Shown: positions 1 to 8,673, counted from the stretch's first letter. The stretch is 64,000 nt of DNA from JAOUEA01 sp963821925 (GCA_963821925.1 CAWGFO010000011.1:124001-188000), one strand, 5' to 3'. Notes: generated by a model from the sequence alone, not told the origin. Numbers and translations: made by a program.

Positions 1-1032
1 CTGCGCCCGGTCGACGAAGCCCGCCACGCTCTCCCGCTGCCGCTCGGACACGAGCGGGCCCATCTCGACCGACTCGTCGTAGATGTCGCCGACCTTGATC
101 GACTCGACCGCGGGCACCAGCTCGGCGAGCAGGTCCTCGTAGATCCCCGCGCCCGCCACCACACGGCACGATGCCGTGCAGTCCTGGCCCGTGTTCGTGT
201 AGCCGGCGAACTTGAGGGTCTCCACGAGCTTGCCCACGTCGGCGTCGTCGAAGACGACCACCGGCGCCTTGCCCCCCAGCTCCAGGTGGACCCGCTTCAC
301 CGTCTCGGCCCCGGCCGCCTGGATGATCTTGCCGGTCGATGTGTCGCCCGTCACGGAGACCAGGCGCACGTCGGGGTTGCGGACCAGCTGGTCGCCGATC
401 TCGGACCCGTGGCCGGTGACGACGTTGATCACGCCGGGGGGGAAGATGTCCGCGGCCAGCTCGGCGAGCCGCAGCGCCGTCCGGGGGGTGAGCTCGGCGG
501 GCTTGAGCACCGAGGTGTTGCCGGCCGCGAGGGCGGGTCCGAGCTTCCAGGCCGCCATCATCAGCGGGTAGTTCCACGGGCAGATGCCGACCGTGACCCC
601 GAGCGGCTCGCGGCGGACCATGCTCGTGAACCCGCGCTCGTACTCCCCGGTGGACTTGCCCTCCTGGACGCGCGCCGCGCCGGCGAAGAACCGGATGTTG
701 TCCGTGATGAAGGGGATGTCCGCAGCAGAGACCGAGATCGGCTTGCCCACGTCTTCGGCCTCGAGCTTGGCCATGTTGTCCGCGTCGGCGTCGATCGCGT
801 CGGCGAGCTTCAGCATCATCGCCGAACGTTCCTTGGGGGGTGTGTCGAACCACACCTCGTCGTACGCCTTGAGGGCGGCGGCCACGGCCTTGTCCGCGTC
901 CTCGCGGGTGCCGATCTGCACGGTTCCGACCGACTCGCCGTTCGCCGGGTTGATGTCTGGCTCGGTCTCGCCGCTCGACGAGTCCACCCAGTCACCCCCG
1001 ACGAACATCTTCCACGTCGTTCCGTCGCCCAT
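1..1032 (-). CDS. Aminoaldehyde (4-aminobutyraldehyde-type) dehydrogenase, 3' part missing
   Basis: The gene runs off the left edge, so only the first 344 residues are present; family members are usually about 475. It belongs to the NAD(P)-dependent aldehyde dehydrogenase superfamily. The catalytic Glu is E251 in ELGGKAP and the nucleophile is C285 in GQDCTASC. The CTASC form with a second cysteine resembles 4-aminobutyraldehyde dehydrogenases of putrescine catabolism, although other aminoaldehydes or succinate semialdehyde remain possible. The start at 1032 is backed by a GAGGAGGGGG ribosome site 3 nt upstream. It lies downstream of pucR on the same strand across a 159-bp gap, and the GABA transaminase lies beyond pucR. 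I infer a role in conversion of putrescine or GABA to succinate. Family assignment is firm; substrate is inferred. Confidence 0.85.
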   Translation of the reverse strand, partial: MGDGTTWKMFVGGDWVDSSSGETEPDINPANGESVGTVQIGTREDADKAVAAALKAYDEVWFDTPPKERSAMMLKLADAIDADADNMAKLEAEDVGKPISVSAADIPFITDNIRFFAGAARVQEGKSTGEYERGFTSMVRREPLGVTVGICPWNYPLMMAAWKLGPALAAGNTSVLKPAELTPRTALRLAELAADIFPPGVINVVTGHGSEIGDQLVRNPDVRLVSVTGDTSTGKIIQAAGAETVKRVHLELGGKAPVVVFDDADVGKLVETLKFAGYTNTGQDCTASCRVVAGAGIYEDLLAELVPAVESIKVGDIYDESVEMGPLVSERQRESVAGFVDRAQ

Positions 1033-1191
1033 GTTCCCCCTCCTCAAGGTTGAACGGACACCAGCTCCTGAACCAACGATCAGGCCGCCAGTATGGCGCG
1101 TTCAGCCGCGTTCGGACCACTCGCCGAGGCGACCGAGCAGCGGGTCCGCGTTGGACGGCGCGTACAACGGACGGACGTCGACCGACCGGTG

Positions 1192-2736
1192 TCAGCCCTC
1201 CGTCTGGGCCGCCTGCAGGTCGCGCGCCCGCAGCGCGAGCCAGAACTCCATCCGGTCGAAGCTGCTCGACAGATCGCGCCCGCTCAGCTCTTCGACCTTG
1301 CGCATCCGGTACCGGAGCGTGTGCCGGTGCACGTAGAGCTGCGCCGCGGCCGTCTCCCAACGCGCGTTGTGCTCGAGGAACGCCTCCAGCGAGATCAGCA
1401 ACTCACCGTTGTGGTCGCGGTCGTAGGCGTCGAGCGGACCGAGCATCGAATCGGCGAACGCCCGCAGGGCATCGGGGTCGGCCATCGAGAGCAACAGCCG
1501 GTAGGTCCCGAGATCCTCGAACCCCGCCTGGGTCCACCCCTCGAGGCGGCACACCTGCAGGGCGTACCGGGCCTCGCGCAAGGATCGGGCCACCTCGTCC
1601 GCGGGCACCGCCGAGCCGCTCCCCGCGCGGAGCTCGGCCCCCGAACGGTCCCCCGCGGCCGCGAGCAGCGCCCCGAGGTCGGCCGGCGGGTCGGCGGGGA
1701 GCAGCACGTGGACGCCACCGTCATGCGCCGAGACGAGGAACCCGCCCCCGGCCCGCGAGCGGTCGTCCGTGACCAGCCGGGCGAGCGCCTCCGGCTCGCC
1801 GCCCTCGATCGCGATCACCACGACGCTCGCGTCGCGGTCGAACCCGAACCGAGCGAGCCCCCGGCCGGCGTCGGCCGGCGGGATCTCGCCGCGGGCCAGC
1901 TCGTCGAAGAAGTCGCCCTGGAGCCGGCGCTGCGCGTCGGCGACGGCCCGGGACGTCGCGAGCTCGATCGCGAAGAGGGAGAGCGCGTGGCCCGCGACGA
2001 TCCGGTCGAGCTGGCTCGGCTGCTCGGGCTTGCCGACCGCGAGGAAGGCCTCGACGCGACCCTGCGCGCCCACCGGCTGCACCCAGATGTGGTGCCCTCG
2101 GTCGACGAGCGTGACCGAGAAGGACGTCCCCTCGGGCCGCGAATCGCGAAGCTCGTTCCAGACGGCGTCGACCCGGAGGCTCGCGGCGCGCCCGGTGGAT
2201 GCGAGCGGCATCCCGTGCAGGTCGAGCAGCAGCGCCCATCCCTTGATCACCCCGGCGAGCGACGCCGCGATGCCCTCGACCCCCTGCCCTTCCATCACCG
2301 CGCGGGTGAGCACGTGCTCGGCGTCGACCGCGCGCTGCAGGGTGTCGTACTGCTCGGCGGCGACCCGCGTGAAGATCGCCTCGGTGATCGCGATGAACGG
2401 CACCGGGTACGGGACCTCGAAGAGCGGCAGGCCCGCCGTCTCGGCCGCCGTCACGAGCGCCTTCGGGGTCTTCTCGTGCGTGAAGCCGAGGCCGAAGCCG
2501 AGGCCGGCGACGCCCGCGCCGGCGAGGCGCTTCACGTAGGCGCGCTGCTTGGCCGGGGTGGTGCCGATCCCCATGCCCGTGGTCAGGATCACCTCGCCGC
2601 CCTTGAGCCACGGGGTGGGGTCCTCGAGTTCGCTCGCATGGACCCAGCGGATCGGCTGTCCCGCTTGGCCCTCGCCGGCGAGCAGGCGCAGCGGCATCCC
2701 CGGATTGCCCATCAGATCCCCGACGGTGACCGCCAT
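1192..2736 (-). CDS. PucR-family transcriptional regulator
   Basis: A cytoplasmic regulator of 514 residues. The N-terminal PucR domain covers roughly residues 1-125 and begins VTVGDLMGNPG. A degenerate GGDEF-like middle region follows, and a C-terminal PucR-type helix-turn-helix lies near residues 450-505 (RHTLRYRMRKVEELSG). PucR-type proteins control purine, amino-acid and GABA catabolic genes; the divergent GABA transaminase and the downstream aminoaldehyde dehydrogenase make GABA or putrescine catabolism the likely target. I chose the ATG at 2736 over the upstream ATG at 2760 because a TACAAT box ends 6 nt before it, which fits a leaderless transcript, and because the longer form would run through a perfect palindrome that looks like an operator. 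The effector cannot be read from sequence. Confidence 0.85.
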   Translation of the reverse strand: MAVTVGDLMGNPGMPLRLLAGEGQAGQPIRWVHASELEDPTPWLKGGEVILTTGMGIGTTPAKQRAYVKRLAGAGVAGLGFGLGFTHEKTPKALVTAAETAGLPLFEVPYPVPFIAITEAIFTRVAAEQYDTLQRAVDAEHVLTRAVMEGQGVEGIAASLAGVIKGWALLLDLHGMPLASTGRAASLRVDAVWNELRDSRPEGTSFSVTLVDRGHHIWVQPVGAQGRVEAFLAVGKPEQPSQLDRIVAGHALSLFAIELATSRAVADAQRRLQGDFFDELARGEIPPADAGRGLARFGFDRDASVVVIAIEGGEPEALARLVTDDRSRAGGGFLVSAHDGGVHVLLPADPPADLGALLAAAGDRSGAELRAGSGSAVPADEVARSLREARYALQVCRLEGWTQAGFEDLGTYRLLLSMADPDALRAFADSMLGPLDAYDRDHNGELLISLEAFLEHNARWETAAAQLYVHRHTLRYRMRKVEELSGRDLSSSFDRMEFWLALRARDLQAAQTEG

Positions 2737-2742
2737 GGCGCG

Positions 2743-2748
2743 ATTGTA
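2743..2748 (-). promoter_or_regulatory. -10 box of pucR
   Basis: TACAAT on the minus strand, with a 6-nt spacer (2737-2742) to the ATG. It overlaps the left arm of the palindrome at 2745-2759, so the regulator could block its own promoter. Confidence 0.5.
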
Positions 2749-2813
2749 CGGAACGTACATCGGATACGGAGGCGAGCGTGGCCGGCCCCCATATGGATGG
2801 CCGGACCGTACAA
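2744..2813. promoter_or_regulatory. Candidate operator of the pucR/transaminase divergent region
   Basis: A perfect inverted repeat TGTACG-GAA-CGTACA occupies 2745-2759. The octamer TTGTACGG at 2744-2751 recurs inverted as CCGTACAA at 2806-2813, giving three half-sites in 70 bp between divergent genes. A further CGTACAA lies at 1161-1167 upstream of the aldehyde dehydrogenase. I infer binding by the PucR-family protein; no experimental motif is known to me. Confidence 0.45.
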
Positions 2814-2923
2814 AAGCAGACGGCGCTCATGGGCCGCCGCGGTCCTGACATCGAGGCGACCGCGGACGGAGACTCGGAGGTCGCCGCGACGCGGCGTGGG
2901 TCCGCGCGAGAGGAGATCGCTCG

Positions 2924-4264
2924 ATGGACATCCCCCAGGAACGCAAGCTCGTCACCGAGATCCCCGGCCCCAAGTCCCGGGAATGGTTCGCGCGCCGGGA
3001 GGCCGCCGTCGCCAAGGGCGTGGGCGCGATCCACCCGATCGTGACGGCGCGCGCGTCGGGCGCGATCGTCGAAGACGTCGACGGGAATCGGCTGATCGAC
3101 CTCGCGACCGGCATCGCGGTGCTGAACGTGGGCCACACCGCCCCCGAGGTCGTCGAGGCGATCCAGCGCCAGGCCGAGCTCGACACGCACACCTGCTTCC
3201 ACGTCACGGCGAACGAGCCCTACATCGAGCTCGCCGAGCGCCTGAACACCCTCGCCCCCGGCGACCACGAGCAGCGGACGATGTTCGCGAACTCGGGCGC
3301 CGAGGCCGTCGAGAACGCCGTCAAGATCGCGCGCAAGGCCACCGGGCGGTCCGCGGTGATCGCCTTCGACCACGCGTTCCACGGGCGAACGCTGATGGGG
3401 ATGACGCTCACCGCGAAGGTGATGCCGTACAAGCAGGGCATGGGTCCGTTCGCCCCCGAGATCTACCGACTGCCGTTCGCGTACCCCTACCGCTGGATCA
3501 GCGGGCCCGAGCGCTGCACCGAGGAGGCGCTCGCGTACGCGTTGGACGAGATGCACAAGCACATCGGCGAGGAGAACATCGCCGCCGTGGTCATGGAGCC
3601 GATCCAGGGCGAGGGCGGCTTCATCGTGCCGTCGCCGGGCTTCGTGAAGGGCATCGCGGACTTCTGCGCCACGAACGGCATCGTGTTCGTCGCCGACGAG
3701 ATCCAGTCGGGCATGGGCCGGGCCGGCCGCTGGTACGCGATCGAGGACGAGGGCGTCGTCCCCGATCTCGTGACGACCGCGAAGTCCCTCGGCGGGGGCC
3801 TGCCGATCAGCGCCGTGACCGGGCGCGCCGAGATCATGGACGCCGTGCACCCGGGCGGGCTCGGGGGCACCTACGGTGGGAACCCGATCGCGGCCGCCGC
3901 GGCCCTCGCCGTGCTCGACAAGATCGAGCGCGAGGACCTCCTCGCTCGTGCCCGGGAGATCGGCGAGACCGTCATGGCACGGTTCGCCTCGATCGCCGAC
4001 CGGTTCGAAGTCGTCGGCGAGGTTCGCGGGCGCGGCGCGATGTGCGCGCTCGAGCTCGTCTCGGATCGCTCGACGAAGGAGCCGCTCGACGCCCCGACGA
4101 TGAACGCGATCGCCGCGGGATGCCTCGAGCGCGGCGTGATCGTGCTCACGGCCGGAACGTACGGGAACGTCGTGCGGCTGCTGCCGCCGATCAACATCGA
4201 CGCGGCCTTGCTCGACGACGGGCTCGACGTGCTCGAAGAGGCGATCGCGGCCGCCACCGCCTGA
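2924..4264 (+). CDS. gabT: 4-aminobutyrate--2-oxoglutarate transaminase
   Basis: A 446-residue class III aminotransferase dependent on pyridoxal phosphate. It transfers the amino group of GABA, or a close omega-amino acid, to 2-oxoglutarate to give succinate semialdehyde and glutamate. Landmarks are SGAEAVENA (about 124-132), the aspartate of VADEIQSGMGR (near 258) that holds the cofactor ring, and the Schiff-base lysine K287 in TTAKSLGGG. The N-terminal MDIPQERKLVTEIPGPKS is typical of bacterial GABA transaminases. The start ATG has GAGAGGAG about 9 nt upstream. It is divergent from pucR and 69 bp before an MFS gene. 5-aminovalerate or beta-alanine are alternative substrates. Confidence 0.9.
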   Translation: MDIPQERKLVTEIPGPKSREWFARREAAVAKGVGAIHPIVTARASGAIVEDVDGNRLIDLATGIAVLNVGHTAPEVVEAIQRQAELDTHTCFHVTANEPYIELAERLNTLAPGDHEQRTMFANSGAEAVENAVKIARKATGRSAVIAFDHAFHGRTLMGMTLTAKVMPYKQGMGPFAPEIYRLPFAYPYRWISGPERCTEEALAYALDEMHKHIGEENIAAVVMEPIQGEGGFIVPSPGFVKGIADFCATNGIVFVADEIQSGMGRAGRWYAIEDEGVVPDLVTTAKSLGGGLPISAVTGRAEIMDAVHPGGLGGTYGGNPIAAAAALAVLDKIEREDLLARAREIGETVMARFASIADRFEVVGEVRGRGAMCALELVSDRSTKEPLDAPTMNAIAAGCLERGVIVLTAGTYGNVVRLLPPINIDAALLDDGLDVLEEAIAAATA

Positions 4265-4321
4265 GTCGTCGACCCGGCGGCCGGATCGCCGAGGCGGCCG
4301 CCCCGGTCGAGGTGACGCTGC

Positions 4322-4327
4322 TACCGT
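4322..4327 (+). promoter_or_regulatory. -10 box of MFS gene
   Basis: TACCGT followed by a 6-nt spacer to the ATG at 4334, consistent with a leaderless transcript starting at the AUG. No convincing -35 hexamer is visible. Confidence 0.4.
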
Positions 4328-4333
4328 CGTCGG

Positions 4334-5629
4334 ATGGCGTCCGGCGGCGGTGCGAAGCGCTCGCGTCTGCGGCGGCTCGCGCTCGACCTCACGCCCCTCC
4401 GCGTCTCGCGCGACTTCCGGCTGCTGTGGGCGGGACAGTTCGTCTCCGAGCTCGGCTACCAGTTCGCGCGGGTCGCGATCTACGTCCAGGTCTGGGAGCT
4501 CACGGGATCGCCGGCCGCGGTCGGCCTGACGGGCCTCACGGGACTCGTCGCGCTCTTCGCCGGCACCCTGATCGGGTCGACGTTCATCGACGCGAAGGAC
4601 CGCCGGACGATCCTCCTGTGGACCCAGGTCGCCCTCGCGGTCTCGGCGGGGATCCTGCTCGCGGGCGCGCTCGCGGGGCATCCGCCGCTCGCGCTGATCT
4701 ACGGCGCGAACGCGATGACGGCGTTCGTGGGGGCGATCGAACATCCCGCGCGCTCGGCGATGACGCCGCGGCTCGTGGGCACCGAGCTGATCCCGTCCGC
4801 GCTCACCCTGAACCAGGTCCTCTGGCAGACCGTGAACATCGTCGGCCCCGCCGTCGCCGGCGTGCTGATCGTCCGGTTCGGGTTCGCCCTCGCGTACGGG
4901 CTGGACCTCGTGACGTACGGCGCGCTGTTCCTCGCGGCCTTCCTGATGCGCCCGATGCCGCCCGAGCACGACCCCGACTCGGCCTCGGGCTGGGCGGCCG
5001 TCAAGGAGGGGTTCGCCTTCGTGAAAGCGAACCGGTTGATCTCGTCGACCTTCGTGATCGACCTGATCGCGATGGTCTTCGGGATGCCGGCGGCCCTGTT
5101 CCCCGTGCTCGCCTTCACGCAGTTCCACCGCGGTCCGGCAGTGGCCGGTCTGCTGTTCGCGGCGCCGTCGGTCGGAGCGCTCGTCGGGGCGCTGTCCGGC
5201 GGCTGGGTGCGGAACGTGCGACGCCAGGGCGACGCCGTGATCTGGGCGGTGGCGGCGTGGGGCGCGGCGATCGCGGCGTTCGGGCTCGCCGGATCGCATC
5301 TGTGGTGGGCGCTCGGGTTCCTCGCGCTCGCGGGCGCCGCCGACGTGATCAGCGCGATCTTCCGCTCGACGATCACGCAGGTGAACACCCCCGACCGCCT
5401 GCGGGGCCGGCTCTCGGCGATCTTCATCCTCGTCGTGACCGGCGGGCCACGGCTGGGCGACTTCGAGGCGGGGATGGTCGCCACGTGGTTCACGCCGACC
5501 GTCTCGGTCGTGGCGGGCGGGCTCGCGTGCATCGTGGGCGCGGGGCTCGTGGCGCTCGCCTTCCCCGAGCTCCGCACGTACCGTCCGGTCGGCCCGGCGG
5601 CGCCGGCTCGCGCGTCCGGCGAGGCCTGA
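4334..5629 (+). CDS. MFS transporter, EntS/MFS_3-like exporter
   Basis: A 431-residue inner-membrane protein with about twelve hydrophobic segments. The N-terminal stretch around residues 24-50 (LTPLRVSRDFRLLWAGQFVS) is the usual opening of EntS-like MFS exporters. The cytoplasmic loop-2 region reads FIDAKDRR (about 84-91). The spacing and -10 box suggest its own leaderless promoter, so it need not be cotranscribed with gabT. The next gene is a cyanophycin-synthetase-like Mur ligase, and a second MFS gene lies beyond that, so export of a peptide-like or amino-acid-derived product is conceivable but is inference. Substrate unknown. Confidence 0.8.
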   Translation: MASGGGAKRSRLRRLALDLTPLRVSRDFRLLWAGQFVSELGYQFARVAIYVQVWELTGSPAAVGLTGLTGLVALFAGTLIGSTFIDAKDRRTILLWTQVALAVSAGILLAGALAGHPPLALIYGANAMTAFVGAIEHPARSAMTPRLVGTELIPSALTLNQVLWQTVNIVGPAVAGVLIVRFGFALAYGLDLVTYGALFLAAFLMRPMPPEHDPDSASGWAAVKEGFAFVKANRLISSTFVIDLIAMVFGMPAALFPVLAFTQFHRGPAVAGLLFAAPSVGALVGALSGGWVRNVRRQGDAVIWAVAAWGAAIAAFGLAGSHLWWALGFLALAGAADVISAIFRSTITQVNTPDRLRGRLSAIFILVVTGGPRLGDFEAGMVATWFTPTVSVVAGGLACIVGAGLVALAFPELRTYRPVGPAAPARASGEA

Positions 5630-5630
5630 G

Positions 5631-5636
5631 TACGCT
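5631..5636 (+). promoter_or_regulatory. -10 box before a leader mini-ORF
   Basis: TACGCT with a 6-nt spacer to an ATG at 5643. That ATG opens a 10-codon reading frame, not the annotated Mur-ligase start, so the transcript would begin at the mini-ORF. Confidence 0.4.
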
Positions 5637-5642
5637 TCGCGC

Positions 5643-5675
5643 ATGACGACGCTCAGCGCCGAGACCGAGGCCTAG
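5643..5675 (+). CDS. Possible 10-residue leaderless leader peptide (MTTLSAETEA)
   Basis: ATG to TAG, ten codons, placed exactly 6 nt after a TAnnnT box. It is in the same frame as the Mur-ligase gene and ends 3 nt before that gene's GTG. It could couple translation by re-initiation, or mark an in-frame amber mutation in a longer original gene. There is no homology evidence. Confidence 0.25.
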   Translation: MTTLSAETEA

Positions 5676-5678
5676 CGC

Positions 5679-7382
5679 GTGGGCGACGCCGTCCGGGGGA
5701 TCGAGCTCCGCGTGCTGGACGGCCCCAACCTGTACTTCCCACGCCCCGCGATCAAGCTGACCCTGGCGGTGCCCGGCTGGATGCGCGCGTCGGACCACCG
5801 CGTGACCGAGGTGGCCACGCGGCTCGGGGTCTCGGGGGCGATCACGCCGGGGGCGCCCGGTTCCCAGCACCGCCGGCGGCTCGTGGCGCGGATCGCCGCG
5901 CAGCTGACCCGGCGACAGGCCGTCGCCTCCGGCGCCCGTAGGCTCGCCGTCAAGGGCACGCCGGGCAACGGCGCCGACGAGATCGTCGTCGCGTTCCCGT
6001 GGCGGCGACGCGGCGCCGCGGAGGCGCTGGCGCGCGAGACCGCCCGGGGCATGGAGGCGATCCTCCGGCGCTCGCCCGACCGATGGGTCGCGCAGGCGGG
6101 GGTCCGCCTGGCGTCGGTCGACCCCGGCGACGAGCCCACCGTGCCCGACCCCACGGTCCCCGTGATCCAGGTCACCGGCACGAACGGCAAGACCACCACC
6201 GTGCGGCTGCTCGCCCACCTGGTGCGCGCGTCCGAGCGGTCGGTCGCGTACTCGTCGACCGACGGCGTCTACCGCGACGACGGCGTGCTCGTCGAGGCCG
6301 GCGACTACAGCGGCTTCGGAGGGGCGGCCATGGCGCTCGCCCAGCAGCCCGACGTGGCGGTGCTCGAGACCGCGCGCGGCGGCATGCTCCTGCGCGGCTC
6401 GGGGGTCCGGCACAACGACGTGGCGGTCGTCACGAACGTGAGCGCCGATCACCTCGGGCTGCACGGCGTCGACACCGTGGATCAGCTCGCCGAGGTCAAG
6501 GCGATCGTCACGAGGATCACCCGCCGCGGCGGATGGGACGTCCTGAACGCCGACGATCCACGCGTGCTCGCGATGCGTCGGCACGCGACCGGGCGTCCGT
6601 GGCTCTGCTCGCTCCACCCCGACCAGCCCGCACTCCATGAGGCGCAGCACGAGGGCGGCCGCGCGATGACCGTGCTCGACGGCGCGCTCACGTGGTTCGA
6701 GGACCACGTCGCCCATCCCCTCCTCCCGGTCGAAGACGTCCCGATGACGCTCGCCGGCATCTCACGCACGAACACGCAGAACGCCCTCGCGGCCGCGGCC
6801 GCCGGCCTCGCCGTGGGGCTGCCCGAGCGCGCCGTGATCCGCGGGCTCCGTACGTTCGTCCTGGACCCCGAGCGGAACCCTGGCCGGGCGAACCTGTTCC
6901 GCCTGGACGGGCGGATCGTCGTGGTCGACTACGCCCACAACGAGGCCGGGATGCAGGGGCTCACCGAGGTGCTCGACGGACTCCGGACGGCGGGGCGCGA
7001 CGTCTGGCTCGCGATCTGCACCGCGGGCGACCGGACCGACGAGATCCTGCGCGGCTTCGCCCTGCGCGCGGCGCTCGGATCGGACCACCTGGCCGTGGCG
7101 GACCTCCTGCCGTACCTGCGCGGGCGCGACCGCGCGGACATCGTCGCGCAGCTCCGTGCGGGGGCGAGCGAGGCGGGGGTCGACGACGTGCCCGAGTACG
7201 AGGACGAGCTCCACGCGCTCCGGGGGATGCTCCACGACAGCCGTCGCGGGGACGTCGTGGGCGTGACCGCCCTGGGCATGCGCCCCGAGATCTTCTCGTG
7301 GCTCGAGGGGTCCGGAGCCGCCCGGCTGGGGCCCGCCGATGTGAAGCGGATCGTGCGCCGGGCACGGGCCTCGCGAGGGTAG
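5679..7382 (+). CDS. Mur-ligase family protein resembling cyanophycin synthetase without the ATP-grasp domain
   Basis: A 567-residue cytoplasmic protein. Residues about 8-35 (LRVLDGPNLYFPRPAIKL) match the opening motif of cyanophycin synthetase (VFRGPNYWSYEPSIRL in the copy at 16057-18897). A Mur-ligase P-loop, VTGTNGKTTT, sits at 165-174, followed by ARGGMLLRGSG, NVSADHLGLHG, VLNADDPRVLAMRRH and VDYAHNEAGM, all with clear counterparts in the local CphA. The ATP-grasp segment that separates the N-domain from the Mur domain in CphA is missing. In CphA the ATP-grasp domain adds aspartate and the Mur domain adds arginine; this protein should therefore form only one type of amide bond. The GTG start has no clear ribosome site and probably depends on the preceding mini-ORF. 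Substrate unknown. MFS genes flank it on both sides. Confidence 0.8.
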   Translation: MGDAVRGIELRVLDGPNLYFPRPAIKLTLAVPGWMRASDHRVTEVATRLGVSGAITPGAPGSQHRRRLVARIAAQLTRRQAVASGARRLAVKGTPGNGADEIVVAFPWRRRGAAEALARETARGMEAILRRSPDRWVAQAGVRLASVDPGDEPTVPDPTVPVIQVTGTNGKTTTVRLLAHLVRASERSVAYSSTDGVYRDDGVLVEAGDYSGFGGAAMALAQQPDVAVLETARGGMLLRGSGVRHNDVAVVTNVSADHLGLHGVDTVDQLAEVKAIVTRITRRGGWDVLNADDPRVLAMRRHATGRPWLCSLHPDQPALHEAQHEGGRAMTVLDGALTWFEDHVAHPLLPVEDVPMTLAGISRTNTQNALAAAAAGLAVGLPERAVIRGLRTFVLDPERNPGRANLFRLDGRIVVVDYAHNEAGMQGLTEVLDGLRTAGRDVWLAICTAGDRTDEILRGFALRAALGSDHLAVADLLPYLRGRDRADIVAQLRAGASEAGVDDVPEYEDELHALRGMLHDSRRGDVVGVTALGMRPEIFSWLEGSGAARLGPADVKRIVRRARASRG

Positions 7383-7458
7383 GCGCGCCGCGGGCCGTTC
7401 GGCCCACCGCCCGCCCGGGTCCCTCTGCGATGCTGGCCACGAGCGGAACGGAGGGCGG

Positions 7459-8673
7459 GTGTCGGTGGAGGCGGTGGGCGAGCGCGCGTCGAACGGCGGG
7501 CCGCTCGACCGCGACATCCGCTGGCTCTTCACCTTCGGCGGCATCACCACCGCGACGATCCTGCCGTTCTTCTCCCCGCTGCTCCAGTCCTGGGGCATCA
7601 CCCCCGACCGGATCGGCCTGATCCTGTCGGCGCAGGCCCTGGCCGCCGTCGTGGCCGCCCCGCTCTGGAGCCACGAGGCGGACACGCGCTGGGGTACGAC
7701 GCGCACGCTGGTCGCCTCGACCCTGGCGACCGCCGCGTGCGCGGGGCTCCTGATGCTCGTGGGCGTCGACGTGTGGGTCGTCGGCGCCGTCGCCGCGATG
7801 ATGGCGGCGGCGGGCGCGCCGGGGACGGCGCTGGGCGACGCGCTCGCCCTCGGGGTGCTCGGGCGCGACCGCACGAACGACTACGGCCGGATCCGCCGGT
7901 TCGCGAGCGGGGGATGGGCGGTCGCGGTCGTGCTCGTGGGCGCCCTGTATCAGCGGGTCGGGCTGGGACCGTTGCTCCCGCTGTATGCGATCACCCTGCT
8001 CGGCTACGCGGCGTTCGCCCGGCGCTTCCCCAGTCCCGTGGCCGAGCGGCTCGGCCCGCGGGCCTCCCGGCTGGGGTCGATCGGGGCGGCCTTCCGGGAG
8101 TCCCCGCCGCTGCTGCCGTTCCTGGTGGGGCTCCTGGTGCTCGCGATCGCGACGTCGGCCACCGACGGGTTCGTGCCGCTCCGGATGCTCGGGGTGGGCG
8201 GGGGGCCGTTCCTGATCGGCCTGGCCGCGGGTCTCGCCGCCGTGATCGAGATCCCGTTCTTCACGGCGGGCGCCTCGCTCGGCCGACGCTTCGGCATGCG
8301 GAACCTCTTCCTGGCGGGGGTCGCGATCTCGATCGTGACGCTGATCGGCTACGCGGTGGCGACGAGCCCCGGCGGCGTCGCCGTCTTCCGGTCGCTCGCG
8401 GGCGTTTCGTTCGGGCTCAAGTACGGGGCGCTCGTGGTCCTCACCGACCGGCTGGTGCCCGAGCACCTCCGGAACACCGGCCAGGCCTTGATGCAGACGG
8501 CCTCGTGGGGAGTCGGTCCCGTGATCGGGCCGGCGATCGGTGGGTTCGTGTACGTCCACTCCGGCCCGCCCACCCTGTTCGCGGGCGCCGCGGTCGTCGC
8601 GGCGGGGGCGGCGATCCTCTCCTGGTGGGCCCTGCGGGACGTGGGCGGCCCAGATACCCCTTCGCACAACTAG
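7459..8673 (+). CDS. MFS transporter (MFS_1-like)
   Basis: A 404-residue polytopic membrane protein with about twelve hydrophobic segments, beginning with a short cytoplasmic tail and then WLFTFGGITTATILPFF. It lacks the classic GxxxDRxGRR loop in recognisable form. The start is uncertain: GTG at 7459 follows GGAGGG by only 3 nt, while the in-frame GTG at 7465 has better spacing of about 9 nt. It lies 76 bp after the Mur-ligase gene on the same strand and could be cotranscribed with it. Substrate and direction of transport cannot be read from sequence. The next gene, otsA, has its own promoter. Confidence 0.75.
   Translation: MSVEAVGERASNGGPLDRDIRWLFTFGGITTATILPFFSPLLQSWGITPDRIGLILSAQALAAVVAAPLWSHEADTRWGTTRTLVASTLATAACAGLLMLVGVDVWVVGAVAAMMAAAGAPGTALGDALALGVLGRDRTNDYGRIRRFASGGWAVAVVLVGALYQRVGLGPLLPLYAITLLGYAAFARRFPSPVAERLGPRASRLGSIGAAFRESPPLLPFLVGLLVLAIATSATDGFVPLRMLGVGGGPFLIGLAAGLAAVIEIPFFTAGASLGRRFGMRNLFLAGVAISIVTLIGYAVATSPGGVAVFRSLAGVSFGLKYGALVVLTDRLVPEHLRNTGQALMQTASWGVGPVIGPAIGGFVYVHSGPPTLFAGAAVVAAGAAILSWWALRDVGGPDTPSHN

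Noticed and set aside
1093..5646. Very long open frames opposite or across real genes (for example 1093-5646 plus, 1721-5644 minus, 28620-32546 plus, 45009-47906 plus)
   Set aside because: They are shadows produced by high G+C third positions. Their products are Arg/Gly/Pro/Ala-rich with no domain, while the other strand or frame encodes recognisable families.
5679..7382. Calling the Mur-like protein a second cyanophycin synthetase (CphA2)
   Set aside because: CphA-type enzymes need the ATP-grasp domain to add aspartate; this protein lacks it, so the name would claim more than the sequence shows.
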